Positions 1 through 8,074 of a stretch of 64,000 nucleotides of DNA are shown here, in pieces. Position 1 is the first letter of the stretch, and every line of letters begins with the position of its first letter. A program made the translations under genes and the position numbers. Source of the stretch: JAJFJD01 sp965228975 (GTDB lineage Bacteria > Pseudomonadota > Alphaproteobacteria > UBA8366); NCBI GenBank assembly GCA_965228975.1, contig OZ245851.1, forward strand, positions 4,030,001 to 4,094,000, read 5' to 3'. The notes below the pieces were generated by a model that searched no databases, had not been told where the DNA came from, and saw nothing but the letters and a program-made list of their open reading frames with translations.

Positions 1-537
1 ATCGCGCGCGCCCTCGCGCTCGGCCCGCGCCTCCTGATTCTCGACGAAGCGGTGTCCGCGCTCGACAAGTCGGTCGAAGCACAAGTGCTGAACCTACTCA
101 GCGACCTCAGGAAGCAGCTCGACCTCACCTATATCTTCATCAGCCACGACCTCAACGTCGTCCGCTACATCAGCGACAAGGTAATGGTCATGTATCTCGG
201 CGAGATCGTCGAGATCGGCGACGTCGAACAGGTTTACGAGGACCCGCGCCATCCCTACACCAAGGCCCTGCTGATGGCGCAGCCGACGATGGACCCGAAC
301 CGGCGCACCAAGGAAGCGCCGATCACCGGCGATCCGCCGAACCCGATCCGGCCGCCATCCGGCTGCCGCTTCCACACCCGCTGCCCCTTCGCGGAGCCGG
401 TCTGCGCCGAGAAGGTGCCGCCATTGGTCCGCGACGGCGAAGGAAGCCGCCGGGTGGCCTGTCATTTGTGGCAGGAAAAGTCCGGGCATTCGAAAGCCGG
501 CAGCGACATCGCCAAGGAGCTTTCCTATGCCGGATGA
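1..537 (+). CDS. Dipeptide/oligopeptide ABC transporter ATP-binding protein (5' end outside window)
   Basis: C-terminal 178 residues of an ABC ATPase of the OppF/DppF type; the reading frame is open from base 1, so the Walker A motif and the start lie upstream. Visible are the Walker B and D-loop region (ILDEAVSALD, where most relatives have DEPTSALD), the switch histidine in FISHDLNVV, and the family C-terminal extension with HPYTKALL and a cysteine-rich stretch (GCRFHTRCPFAEPVC) typical of peptide-importer ATPases. It would hydrolyse ATP at the inner membrane to drive uptake of peptides or similar small molecules. Its stop overlaps the start of the next ATPase by 11 bases, so the two are probably translated together as the heterodimeric motor. 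Confidence 0.93.
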   Translation: MARALALGPRLLILDEAVSALDKSVEAQVLNLLSDLRKQLDLTYIFISHDLNVVRYISDKVMVMYLGEIVEIGDVEQVYEDPRHPYTKALLMAQPTMDPNRRTKEAPITGDPPNPIRPPSGCRFHTRCPFAEPVCAEKVPPLVRDGEGSRRVACHLWQEKSGHSKAGSDIAKELSYAG

Positions 538-1534
538 CCGCGACATTCTGCTGGACGTCCGGGACCTGCATGTGAAATTCGTCTCGCGCGAGCGCACGGT
601 CCATGCGGTCAACGGCGTATCCTTCGACCTGGCGCGGGGCGAGGTTCTCGGCATCCTTGGCGAGTCCGGGTCCGGCAAGAGCGTCACCCTCCGGTCGATC
701 CAAAAGCTACTGCCGCCCCGCAACGCAGTTCTCAGCGGCTCGATTTGGCTGGACGGTGAAGACGTCCTGACGATGCCGCAAAAACAACTCGCACAGCTGC
801 GCGGCTCCGAAGTCTCGATGATCTTCCAGGAGCCGGCAACCGCCTTCGACCCGGTCTACACCATCGGCGACCAAATTTGCGAAACGATCGTGCACCATGA
901 GGACACGAGCCACAGCGACGCCCGCAAGCGCGCGCTCGAGTTGCTGGAACTCGTGCGCATCCCGTCGGCCAAACAGCGGCTCGACAGCTATCCACATGAA
1001 ATGTCCGGCGGCATGCGGCAGCGGGCGATGATCGCGCTGGCCCTGTCCTGCCGGCCGAAACTGCTGCTCGCCGACGAGCCGACCACGGCGCTGGACGCGA
1101 CGGTACAGATTCAAGTGCTGTTGTTGCTCGCCCAACTGCAAGAGGAACTGGGCCTCAGCATCATTTTCGTCACCCACGACGTGGGCGTGGCGATCGAGGT
1201 GTCGTCGCGGCTGGCCGTGATGTATGGCGGTCAGATCGTGGAGACCGGTCCGCTGGCCGAAGTCGTGCAGTCGCCGGTGCATCCGTATACGCAAGGGCTG
1301 CTCGCCTCGACCATTCACAGCGCATCGCGGGGCCACCGCCTGGAAGCGATTCCGGGATCGCCGCCCAATCTCGAGGCCCCGCCGTCGGAATGCACCTTCG
1401 CGCCCCGCTGCCCGTTCGTGGAATCCGCCTGTACGGCGTCCGTACCGCCACTGGAAACGCTGAGCGACACACGCGCGGTCCGCTGCATCCGGAGCGAAGC
1501 GGGCGCGGCGTCGGCGGCCTTCGCCGGAAACTAG
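527..1534 (+). CDS. Dipeptide/oligopeptide ABC transporter ATP-binding protein (OppD/DppD type)
   Basis: Complete 335-residue ABC ATPase. Walker A is GESGSGKS (about residues 45-52), the signature is MSGGMRQR (about 159-166), Walker B is LLLADEPTTALD (about 180-190) and the switch histidine is in FVTHDVGVA. The C-terminal peptide-importer extension has four cysteines (CTFAPRCP, SAC, VRC), the arrangement that binds an iron-sulfur cluster in some OppD/DppD proteins. The ATG at 527 has AAGGAG just upstream inside the previous gene, and the 11-base overlap points to translational coupling. The binding protein and permeases nearest to it are on the other strand (3,154-6,788), so pairing with them is likely but not proved. 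Confidence 0.95.
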   Translation: MPDDRDILLDVRDLHVKFVSRERTVHAVNGVSFDLARGEVLGILGESGSGKSVTLRSIQKLLPPRNAVLSGSIWLDGEDVLTMPQKQLAQLRGSEVSMIFQEPATAFDPVYTIGDQICETIVHHEDTSHSDARKRALELLELVRIPSAKQRLDSYPHEMSGGMRQRAMIALALSCRPKLLLADEPTTALDATVQIQVLLLLAQLQEELGLSIIFVTHDVGVAIEVSSRLAVMYGGQIVETGPLAEVVQSPVHPYTQGLLASTIHSASRGHRLEAIPGSPPNLEAPPSECTFAPRCPFVESACTASVPPLETLSDTRAVRCIRSEAGAASAAFAGN

Positions 1535-1550
1535 ACCGCGCCGGGTTTCG

Positions 1551-2936
1551 TTAGATCGGGGGCCGGCGGCCGAGATCGCCGCGCGCCGCCTCGAACGCAT
1601 GACCCGCCCGCAACAGGACGTCGTCCTCGAATGCCTTGCCGGCAAGCTGGAACCCGATCGGCAGGTCCGAGCCGGAGAAACCCGCGCAGAGCGTCAACGC
1701 CGGCTGCCCGGTCACGTTGAAGGGCATGGTCGGATAGGGCTTGCCGAAGAAGGGGAAAGACCGTTGCGAGTCGGCGAAGGATTCCGCGGGCCCGTACTGA
1801 TTGGCGGTGAGCAGGATATCCACATTCGCCATCGCGGCCGTCATGGCTTCCGTCAGCCGCTGCCGCATCCGTTGCGATTCCACATAGTCGCGGGAGCTGA
1901 TGAACGCGCCCAGCCGCGCCCGGTCCCGGAAGTATTCGCCGTATTTCTCAGGCGTCTCCGCCAAGGTCTTGCGGTGGATGGTGTAGGCCTCGCTTAACAA
2001 GATGAGGCGGCCACAGGCATGGAAATCCCGAATATCGGGCAGCTCGATATCCTGAACGGCGAAGCCCGCGTCTTTCAGTAGATCGGCCGCTTTGTCGAGC
2101 GCCGCCAGCGTTTCCGGATCCACCCCGTCGAACCAGGCCCGTGCCACGCCGACCCGCAAACCGGCGGCGGGTTCGGCCAGCGCCGCCGCGAAATCCGGCA
2201 CCGGTGTATCGACCGATCCTGCGTCCTCGGCATCGTAGCCGGACAGCGCCTGCATCATATGGGCGCAATCTTCCACCGTGCGGGTCATCGGGCCCGCGTG
2301 ATCCAACGTCCAACTCAACGGATAAATGCCCCGCCGGCTGATCCGGCCATAGGTCGGTTTCAACCCGACGATTCCGCAAACCCCGGCCGGACCGCGGATC
2401 GATCCGCCGGTGTCCGACCCCATCGCGCCGGCGCATTGGCCGGACGCGACGGCTGCCCCGGAACCGCTCGAAGAACCGCCCGGAATATGATCCAGGTTCC
2501 AAGGATTGCGCGCCGCCGGCCACGGCAAGTCATGGGACGGGCCGCCGAAGGCGAACTCATGTGTCGCCAGTTTGCCGACGATGATTCCGCCGGCCGCCTT
2601 GAGCCGCGCCACCGAGACGGCATCGGCTTCGGGTATGTTGTCCTCCAGCAACCGCGAATGACAGGTCGTCCGCACGCCCGCGGTGGAATAGATATCCTTG
2701 AGCGCCAAAGGCAGGCCGTGCAACGGGCCCTTCCAGCCGCCCGCCGCAATGTCGCGGTCGGCTTCCTCGGCCGCCGCCAACGCCTCGTCCTGCATGATGG
2801 TGATGAAGCTCTTCAGCGCATCGTTGGTCGCATCGATACGCGCGAGGCTCGCTTCGACCAGGTCCCGGCTCTTGAGATCGCCTGTGCGGATTCGGTTACC
2901 CGCCTCGGCGATCGTAAGGAAATGCAGCTCCGTCAT
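1551..2936 (-). CDS. Amidase, amidase-signature family
   Basis: 461-residue amidase-signature hydrolase. The Ser-cisSer-Lys triad is visible: lysine in PLALKDIY (about K80), the GGSSSGSGAAVA loop with the cis-serine (about 155-157) and the nucleophile in SDTGGSIRGPA (about S179). Such enzymes hydrolyse a C-N amide bond; relatives include AtzF/AtzE, GatA and indoleacetamide hydrolases, and the substrate cannot be read here. Its ATG overlaps the stop of the AtzG-like small gene by 4 bases, as in AtzE-AtzG pairs, so it probably works as a complex with that protein. It ends the minus-strand transporter operon, which suggests that an imported amide or peptide is its substrate. Confidence 0.9.
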   Translation of the reverse strand: MTELHFLTIAEAGNRIRTGDLKSRDLVEASLARIDATNDALKSFITIMQDEALAAAEEADRDIAAGGWKGPLHGLPLALKDIYSTAGVRTTCHSRLLEDNIPEADAVSVARLKAAGGIIVGKLATHEFAFGGPSHDLPWPAARNPWNLDHIPGGSSSGSGAAVASGQCAGAMGSDTGGSIRGPAGVCGIVGLKPTYGRISRRGIYPLSWTLDHAGPMTRTVEDCAHMMQALSGYDAEDAGSVDTPVPDFAAALAEPAAGLRVGVARAWFDGVDPETLAALDKAADLLKDAGFAVQDIELPDIRDFHACGRLILLSEAYTIHRKTLAETPEKYGEYFRDRARLGAFISSRDYVESQRMRQRLTEAMTAAMANVDILLTANQYGPAESFADSQRSFPFFGKPYPTMPFNVTGQPALTLCAGFSGSDLPIGFQLAGKAFEDDVLLRAGHAFEAARGDLGRRPPI

Positions 2937-3142
2937 CGGACCACCCGCGACGACGGCCCTAGGAACACGGCGGCCGGTTCGTCCGCCATATCCGGGTCCT
3001 CGGGCAGCCGGGCCAGTAGGCTCTGTAGACCGATATACCCCTCGCGCATCCGCACCTTCTCGGCGTCGTTTAGATTCAAGCCCGCGGAAGTGGCGAGTTG
3101 CTCGAAGTCTTCGGCGGAGATGCCGGCCTTGTCGTCACTCAT
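2933..3142 (-). CDS. AtzG-like (DUF4089) small subunit
   Basis: Small 69-residue protein starting MSDDKAGISAEDFEQLA. Its length, helical character and position directly before an amidase-signature gene match the AtzG/GatC-like family, which packs against and stabilises the amidase partner. The open frame runs further upstream to 3301, but that part lies inside the permease gene and is unlike the family, so the ATG at 3142, 11 bases after the permease stop, is chosen. The stop overlaps the amidase start (ATGA). The family assignment rests on size, partner and N-terminal pattern. Confidence 0.8.
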   Translation of the reverse strand: MSDDKAGISAEDFEQLATSAGLNLNDAEKVRMREGYIGLQSLLARLPEDPDMADEPAAVFLGPSSRVVR

Positions 3143-3153
3143 TCGGGTTTTCC

Positions 3154-4053
3154 CTATAACTTGACGTCCATCGCGGTCCGCAAACCGTCGCTCATGAGAT
3201 TGAAGCACATGCCGGTCACGAAGATCATCACGCCGGGCAAGGCCGCGTTGAGCGGCGCGACATAGATCGACTGACGCAGCGTATTCAGCATCAGCCCCCA
3301 ATCCGCCTCCGGCGGCGTAACGCCAAGGCCGAGAAAACTCAAACCCGACGCGATGATGATGCTGACGCTGACCAGGCTGGATGCGTAGATCAACACCGGC
3401 CCCAGCACGTTGCCTAAGACATGAATGCGCAGTATTCGAAACGTGCCCGCCGGAGTCGCGCGCGCGGCCGCCACGAAATCCAGGTTGCGCACCTGCGTCG
3501 TCACCGTTTCCGCGACACGGCAGATCGGCGGCACGAAAATCAAGGTCAGCGATAGAACGGCATTCAGGATTCCGCCGCCCAAGGCCCCGGATATCGCAAT
3601 CGCGAGCAGAATCGAGGGGAAGGCGTAGAAGACGTCTGTCGTCCGCATGATGATCATGTTGACCCGGCCGCCGACGAACCCGGCGACGATGCCGAGGGTG
3701 CCGCCGATCACCAGTGCCATGAACACGGGCGCGATCGCCGTGAACAGCGAAACCCTGCCGCCATAGATCAAACGGGTCAGCATATCGCGGCCCAGTTCGT
3801 CCGTGCCCAACAGGAAGCCGTCCGTTCCGACCGGCGCCAGCCGTTTCAGCATACTCGTCTTATAGGGGTCGTGCGGCGCGACCCACGGCGCGAAGATCGC
3901 CGCGAGCAGAATCGCCATCACGATCACCGCGCAGACGATGGTGATGGGATCATGGCTCAGCCGTGTGAAGACGCTGCCCCAATAACCCCGGCGCGCGGCC
4001 ACGAAGGCCGGCGCTTCGGCGCGGTCGTCGACGGGCGTGGCGGTTGTGCTCAT
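3154..4053 (-). CDS. Dipeptide-type ABC transporter permease (DppC/OppC type)
   Basis: 299-residue inner-membrane permease. After a short cytoplasmic N-terminus come a first membrane helix (about 36-58), the family motif GTDELGRDMLTRLIYGGRVSL, and five more hydrophobic helices with the EAA coupling loop (FVAAARATPAGTFRILRIHVLGN) that docks on the ATPase. The end (GVMIFVTGMCFNLMSDGLRTAMDVKL) is typical of DppC. It forms the channel with the preceding DppB-type gene; 33 bases separate them. Confidence 0.93.
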   Translation of the reverse strand: MSTTATPVDDRAEAPAFVAARRGYWGSVFTRLSHDPITIVCAVIVMAILLAAIFAPWVAPHDPYKTSMLKRLAPVGTDGFLLGTDELGRDMLTRLIYGGRVSLFTAIAPVFMALVIGGTLGIVAGFVGGRVNMIIMRTTDVFYAFPSILLAIAISGALGGGILNAVLSLTLIFVPPICRVAETVTTQVRNLDFVAAARATPAGTFRILRIHVLGNVLGPVLIYASSLVSVSIIIASGLSFLGLGVTPPEADWGLMLNTLRQSIYVAPLNAALPGVMIFVTGMCFNLMSDGLRTAMDVKL

Positions 4054-4086
4054 GGCAATTCGTATCCCATGTGTAAATGTCGGCAG

Positions 4087-5037
4087 TTACCGCTTGATCC
4101 GCGGATCGAGCGTCGCCTGCACGATATCGACGGTCAGGTTCAAGGCGACGAAGATCAAGGCGAGCGCCAAGATCGTCCCCTGCAAAACCGGGATATCGCG
4201 TGAGAAAATCGCGTTGTTCAGAAGTAGCCCCGTCCCGGGCCAAGCGAAGACCGTTTCGATGAGGATGGAGCCGCCGAGCAGATAACCGAGTTGCAATCCC
4301 ATCACCGCGAGCACCTGCGGCGCCGCGTTCTTGGTGACATGCTTGATTACCTTGGCCTCGCTCAACCCTTTCGAGCGCAGCGCCTCGACGAATTCCATGT
4401 TGAGCAGCTCGGCCACGGCGCCGCGCACCGTCCGCGTCACGATGCCCGCCGGGATCACCGACAGGGCGATGACGGGCAGGACGAGATGCCGGAGATTCTC
4501 GGCGGAGAAAGTGAATTCGGTTGACCCGCTCGCGGTCATGCCGAGCGACGGCAGGATGGCCAATTCGACCGAGAAAATGATCACCAGCACGATGGCGAGC
4601 CAATAATGCGGTACGCTGACGCCAGTGATCGCAAGCGCGGTGAACATCCGGTCCGCAGGGCGACCATGGTAATAGCCCGCCAGTCCGCCCAGCACCACGC
4701 CGACGATGAATCCCAGCATGGCCCCGCCGATCGCGAGGATCAGGCTGTTGACCAGCGACGGGCCGAGTTCGACCAGGACCGGCCGGCCGGTAACGATCGA
4801 CGTGCCGAAGTCGCCGATAAGCGCCTTGCCCAGCCAGACCGCGTATTGCACGGGCAACGGCTTATCGAGACCGTATTCCGCCTTGATGCGGTCGACGACT
4901 TCCTGCGGCGCGTCCTCGGGGAGGATCGAGCTGAGCGGATCGCCGGGTCCGATATAAACCAACGAGAAACAAACGACGGTCACGCCGAGCGCGATCGGAA
5001 TGACGTACAGCAAACGCCGCAGAATATAGAGAAGCAA
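4087..5037 (-). CDS. Dipeptide-type ABC transporter permease (DppB/OppB type)
   Basis: 316-residue permease with the family N-terminus (LLYILRRLLYVIPIALGVT, first membrane helix), the periplasmic segment with IGPGDPLSSILPEDAP, and the core GTSIVTGRPVLVELGPSL followed by membrane helices. The coupling loop is near VEALRSKGLSEAKVIKHVTKNAAPQ, and the C-terminus (DIVQATLDPRIKR) is canonical. It is the second gene of the minus-strand operon, separated from the binding-protein gene by 89 bases that hold a strong hairpin. Confidence 0.93.
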   Translation of the reverse strand: MLLYILRRLLYVIPIALGVTVVCFSLVYIGPGDPLSSILPEDAPQEVVDRIKAEYGLDKPLPVQYAVWLGKALIGDFGTSIVTGRPVLVELGPSLVNSLILAIGGAMLGFIVGVVLGGLAGYYHGRPADRMFTALAITGVSVPHYWLAIVLVIIFSVELAILPSLGMTASGSTEFTFSAENLRHLVLPVIALSVIPAGIVTRTVRGAVAELLNMEFVEALRSKGLSEAKVIKHVTKNAAPQVLAVMGLQLGYLLGGSILIETVFAWPGTGLLLNNAIFSRDIPVLQGTILALALIFVALNLTVDIVQATLDPRIKR

Positions 5038-5083
5038 GGCCGGTCTCCCCGCCGAAGCCGATGAAACTGATTCCCGGGAAATC

Positions 5084-5117
5084 CCGGCCGGCAGCGCCGT
5101 GTCGTGCCGCCGGCCGG
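5084..5117 (-). promoter_or_regulatory. GC-rich hairpin between binding-protein and permease genes
   Basis: Nine-base perfect stem, CCGGCCGGC at 5084-5092 with GCCGGCCGG at 5109-5117, starting 9 bases after the stop codon of the binding-protein gene. There is no U-tract, so it is more likely an mRNA-stabilising or attenuating intercistronic hairpin than a full terminator. This could give more binding protein than permease. Regulation is inferred. Confidence 0.55.
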
Positions 5118-5126
5118 ATTACTACG

Positions 5127-6788
5127 CTATCTCTCGATCGAGATCGGCGTCAGGTCCTGGAACCAGCTCTTGGCCTGCACGAAGCCTTTCACATGTGGGG
5201 CCAAGGCGCGTGGGTTCACGTCATGGGTGACCCAAATCCATTGCGCATTGTCGACCGCATGCTCATGAACCTGGCGCAGAATCGCGTTCTGCTTCTCCGC
5301 GTCGAATGTGTTCGCCGCCTTGGCGAGCATTTCGTCGTAGAAAGGTTCCTTCAGCATGCCCCAGTTCGATCCAGCAGGCGAAATCCGCGAGCTGAGGAAA
5401 AACCGTTCGAACCCGCTGTAGGGATCCTGCAACGCGTGGCTGACGATCACCGCGTTCACGTTCTTCGACGTGGCGATCTTGTCGTTCGCCGGTTTCCGGT
5501 GGAAGGAGGTTAGCGCATTCCATTCCATAACTTCGGCTTCGACCTTGAAGTGACACTCGTTGAGGTTGGCCTGCAGGAACTCGAACATCGGCAACGGCTG
5601 CATCTGCCCCGATCCGCTGGTCGAGATCGCGATCTTGACCGTCAACGGTTTCGCAGCACTGTGCCCGGCATCGGCCATCAGCTTACGCGCCTCGTCCGGC
5701 TTGTACCCGAGCTTGAACTTCGGTGTACCGAACCAAGTGTCGCCCGGCGGCACATGTCCTTCGGCCGGCACGCTGAGACCGCCGAGCATCTTGTTCATAC
5801 CCTGACGGTCGATGCAGAGATTCGCCGCCTTGCGAACGCGCAGATCGTTCCACGGCGAGCCCTTGATACGGCTCGGCTTGATCGCCCAGTTATGCGGATA
5901 GGCATTCGTGACGATCTTCATCCCGGCGGACTTCAGGCGCGGCACCGCATCCGGCGGCGGCGCTTCGACGAAGTCAACCTGCCCCGAGAGCAACGCGGCG
6001 ACGCGGGCGGACGGTTCAGGAATCGGACGCAGAATCACGCGATCGACCTTCGGAACCCGATTCGGGTTCCAGTAAGCCTTGTTGGCGGCCATCTCCACCT
6101 TGGCGCGCTGGGTCTGGCTGACGAACTTCCACGGTCCGGTCCCAGACGGGCTCTTGGCGAACTCGGCCCAGCTCCCGACCTTCTCCCAATGCTCTTGGCT
6201 CGACATGAACCAGAAACTGACCTGATAGGGCACGTAAGCGCTCGGCGCCTTGGTCAGTATCTCGATCGTGTAATCGTCGATCTTGTTGACCTGGTCGAGC
6301 GCCGGGATGCGGACGGCAACGAGGGCCGCCTGTTTCGCTTCATATTGCGGCGCCTTCGGATTACGGACCTTCTGGAAATTCCAGACCACGTCATCGGCGG
6401 TGAAATCGCTGCCGTCATGATACTTCACGCCTTTACGCAGCTTGAAGATCCAACGCTTGCTGTCCTTCGGATCGACCGACCAGCTCTCCGCCAATCCGGG
6501 GACGAGCTTCGCCGACTCCTTGTCCTTGGACAGGTCCCAAAGAACCAGCGTATCGTACAGCATGTAACCCATGAACCGGAATCCTTCGAATCCCTGGTCG
6601 GGCTGGCCGATATTGATCGGGATATCCGCTGCGGTCATGGCAACGCGCAACACTTTTTCCGCCGCATGACTCGATTGCAGACCGAATCCGGCCGTGGCGG
6701 CGACGGCAAAAATACCCAGCGACGCCGTCCTCAGCCGGCGTGCGAACGTCGGCTTCTTCGTTAACGAGGGTCTCATTGGAGACATCAT
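5127..6788 (-). CDS. ABC transporter substrate-binding protein, family 5
   Basis: 553-residue periplasmic solute-binding protein of the peptide/nickel family. The N-terminus has basic residues (KKPTFARRLRTAS), a hydrophobic core (LGIFAVAATAGFGL) and a probable cleavage site near SSHA-AEKV (about residue 43). Family features include LVPGLAESWSVDPKDSKRW, FKLRKGVKYHDGSDFTADDVVWNF and GTGPWKF. It captures the ligand for the two permeases that follow. ATG at 6788 has AGGGAG seven bases upstream. The substrate is not readable; the downstream amidase suggests an amide or peptide. Confidence 0.93.
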   Translation of the reverse strand: MMSPMRPSLTKKPTFARRLRTASLGIFAVAATAGFGLQSSHAAEKVLRVAMTAADIPINIGQPDQGFEGFRFMGYMLYDTLVLWDLSKDKESAKLVPGLAESWSVDPKDSKRWIFKLRKGVKYHDGSDFTADDVVWNFQKVRNPKAPQYEAKQAALVAVRIPALDQVNKIDDYTIEILTKAPSAYVPYQVSFWFMSSQEHWEKVGSWAEFAKSPSGTGPWKFVSQTQRAKVEMAANKAYWNPNRVPKVDRVILRPIPEPSARVAALLSGQVDFVEAPPPDAVPRLKSAGMKIVTNAYPHNWAIKPSRIKGSPWNDLRVRKAANLCIDRQGMNKMLGGLSVPAEGHVPPGDTWFGTPKFKLGYKPDEARKLMADAGHSAAKPLTVKIAISTSGSGQMQPLPMFEFLQANLNECHFKVEAEVMEWNALTSFHRKPANDKIATSKNVNAVIVSHALQDPYSGFERFFLSSRISPAGSNWGMLKEPFYDEMLAKAANTFDAEKQNAILRQVHEHAVDNAQWIWVTHDVNPRALAPHVKGFVQAKSWFQDLTPISIER

Positions 6789-7300
6789 CTACATACTCCC
6801 TGAGATTGATTTTGACTGTCGGATTTCCTCCCGAGGTGTCTTGCTTTTCTTGGTTACGCCCGAAGTGAGGGCGCGTGTGTGCAACCTTCTAGAGAGTCGC
6901 TTCATTCTAACCACGTTTGCAGCAAGCGTGCCATGGCTTTATGTATTTCAAGGGGTTAGACAGGATTTTCGGAATTATTGTTTACATTCAATCAGTTAAA
7001 GGAGCATCTTCGAAATCCGTGACGATGTTGGGCCGGCGGACACACCGTATCGTAAGAACCATTCGCCTAAATTTTGGCCGGAATACGGCGGTTCCGTTGC
7101 AATTGCACAATTTCGATGCACGGACTTCCATCCAATAGGTCAAGTCGTGGCTTTTCAAAAACCGACCATCATGCCGACCAGACAACGGAGTGGAAAATAG
7201 GCAAGCGGCCCAACTGTGGTAACATGACATCTTATAGCCCCTCCCCGAACCGGACCTCTCCGGTTCCGCCGCAGACAACATCAATGAACCGCAATCACCC
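6789..7300. other. Divergent intergenic region, 512 bp
   Basis: AT-richer spacer between the binding-protein gene (-) and the cytochrome b gene (+). It should hold promoters for both transcripts, but I found no convincing -35/-10 pair. Short open frames here lack ribosome sites and recognisable sequence and were not called. The one structure seen is a small hairpin at 7247-7266. Confidence 0.6.
7247..7266 (+). promoter_or_regulatory. Small leader hairpin upstream of cytochrome b gene
   Basis: GAACCGG (7247-7253) pairs with CCGGTTC (7260-7266) across a six-base loop, 34 bases before the cytochrome b ATG, which has no clear Shine-Dalgarno sequence. It may affect translation or be chance. Confidence 0.25.
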
Positions 7301-8074
7301 ATGAGCCGACCGGATATCAGTAACCGTACGCTCGGTACCCTCGTCGCGGGACTAGCCGCGGTTATCGTGATCTACGCCATCGCACGGACCTTCCTGCCCG
7401 ACGAGTTCAAGACGCCAGGAAGCCCGGTCCTTTATCTGTGCGGCGTGTTCGGAGCACTTCTGCTGCTGGTCTCGGCGGTGTTCGTACTGGTCAAACGCGC
7501 CGGGCGTGGCGGGTCGCCGCCGTTCTGGTTCAACGCGCATATCGTTGCATCCTGCCTCGGCACGGTGCTCGTGGTGATCCATTCCGCCGGGTATTTGCGG
7601 CGGCCGCCGGCGCTGCTGTTCCTCGCCCTGTTGGGATTGATCGTGCTCGGCGTCTATGCGCGGATCTGGCTCAGCCGGCGGGTCTCCAGCACCTTCGGCG
7701 AAAAATATGGCCATTTCGGACCGCTGCCGCCGGGACAACGCGAGCGGCTTCGCGCCGTCATCGACCGGAAATCGGACCTGTTGCGCCGGCTCGATCCGAA
7801 CGCGCGGGAAGGCACTTTTTCACCGACCCTGTCCCACTGGCTGCGGCATCCGTTCCTGGCTGCCGACTATGCGAAGCTGGTGCGGGCCGAACGCGACATC
7901 ATCGGCACGCGGCGCATGGTGCCGCCGCAACAGGCGTATTGGCGGGCCGCCCATCTTGCGCTCGCCTATCTTTTCGTGATCGGCTTATTCATTCACGTAA
8001 TCACCGTGACCTTCTTCGCCGGATACGTCGCCGACGGCGGCGACATAACATGGTGGCATATAACGCAATGGTAG
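7301..8074 (+). CDS. Membrane cytochrome b subunit (bis-heme type) of a molybdoenzyme
   Basis: 257-residue integral membrane protein with about five hydrophobic segments (roughly 11-31, 42-64, 77-98, 103-123, 214-240). Two helices each carry a pair of histidines 14 residues apart: H80/H94 and H218/H232. This is the usual ligand pattern for two stacked b-type hemes in quinone-linked membrane anchors. A hydrophilic segment of about 90 residues sits between helices 4 and 5. The gene overlaps the start of the fused ferredoxin-molybdopterin gene, so it is probably the anchor passing electrons between that enzyme and the quinone pool. No close named family was recognised. Confidence 0.8.
   Translation: MSRPDISNRTLGTLVAGLAAVIVIYAIARTFLPDEFKTPGSPVLYLCGVFGALLLLVSAVFVLVKRAGRGGSPPFWFNAHIVASCLGTVLVVIHSAGYLRRPPALLFLALLGLIVLGVYARIWLSRRVSSTFGEKYGHFGPLPPGQRERLRAVIDRKSDLLRRLDPNAREGTFSPTLSHWLRHPFLAADYAKLVRAERDIIGTRRMVPPQQAYWRAAHLALAYLFVIGLFIHVITVTFFAGYVADGGDITWWHITQW

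Noticed and set aside
6694..7302. Small open frames in the spacer between the binding-protein and cytochrome b genes
   Set aside because: No convincing ribosome sites, no similarity and unlike coding base use.
7438..8067. Open frame that would extend the ferredoxin-molybdopterin fusion by about 200 residues
   Set aside because: It overlaps the cytochrome b gene in another frame, has an arginine-rich sequence with no domain, and the conserved ferredoxin start lies after 8068.
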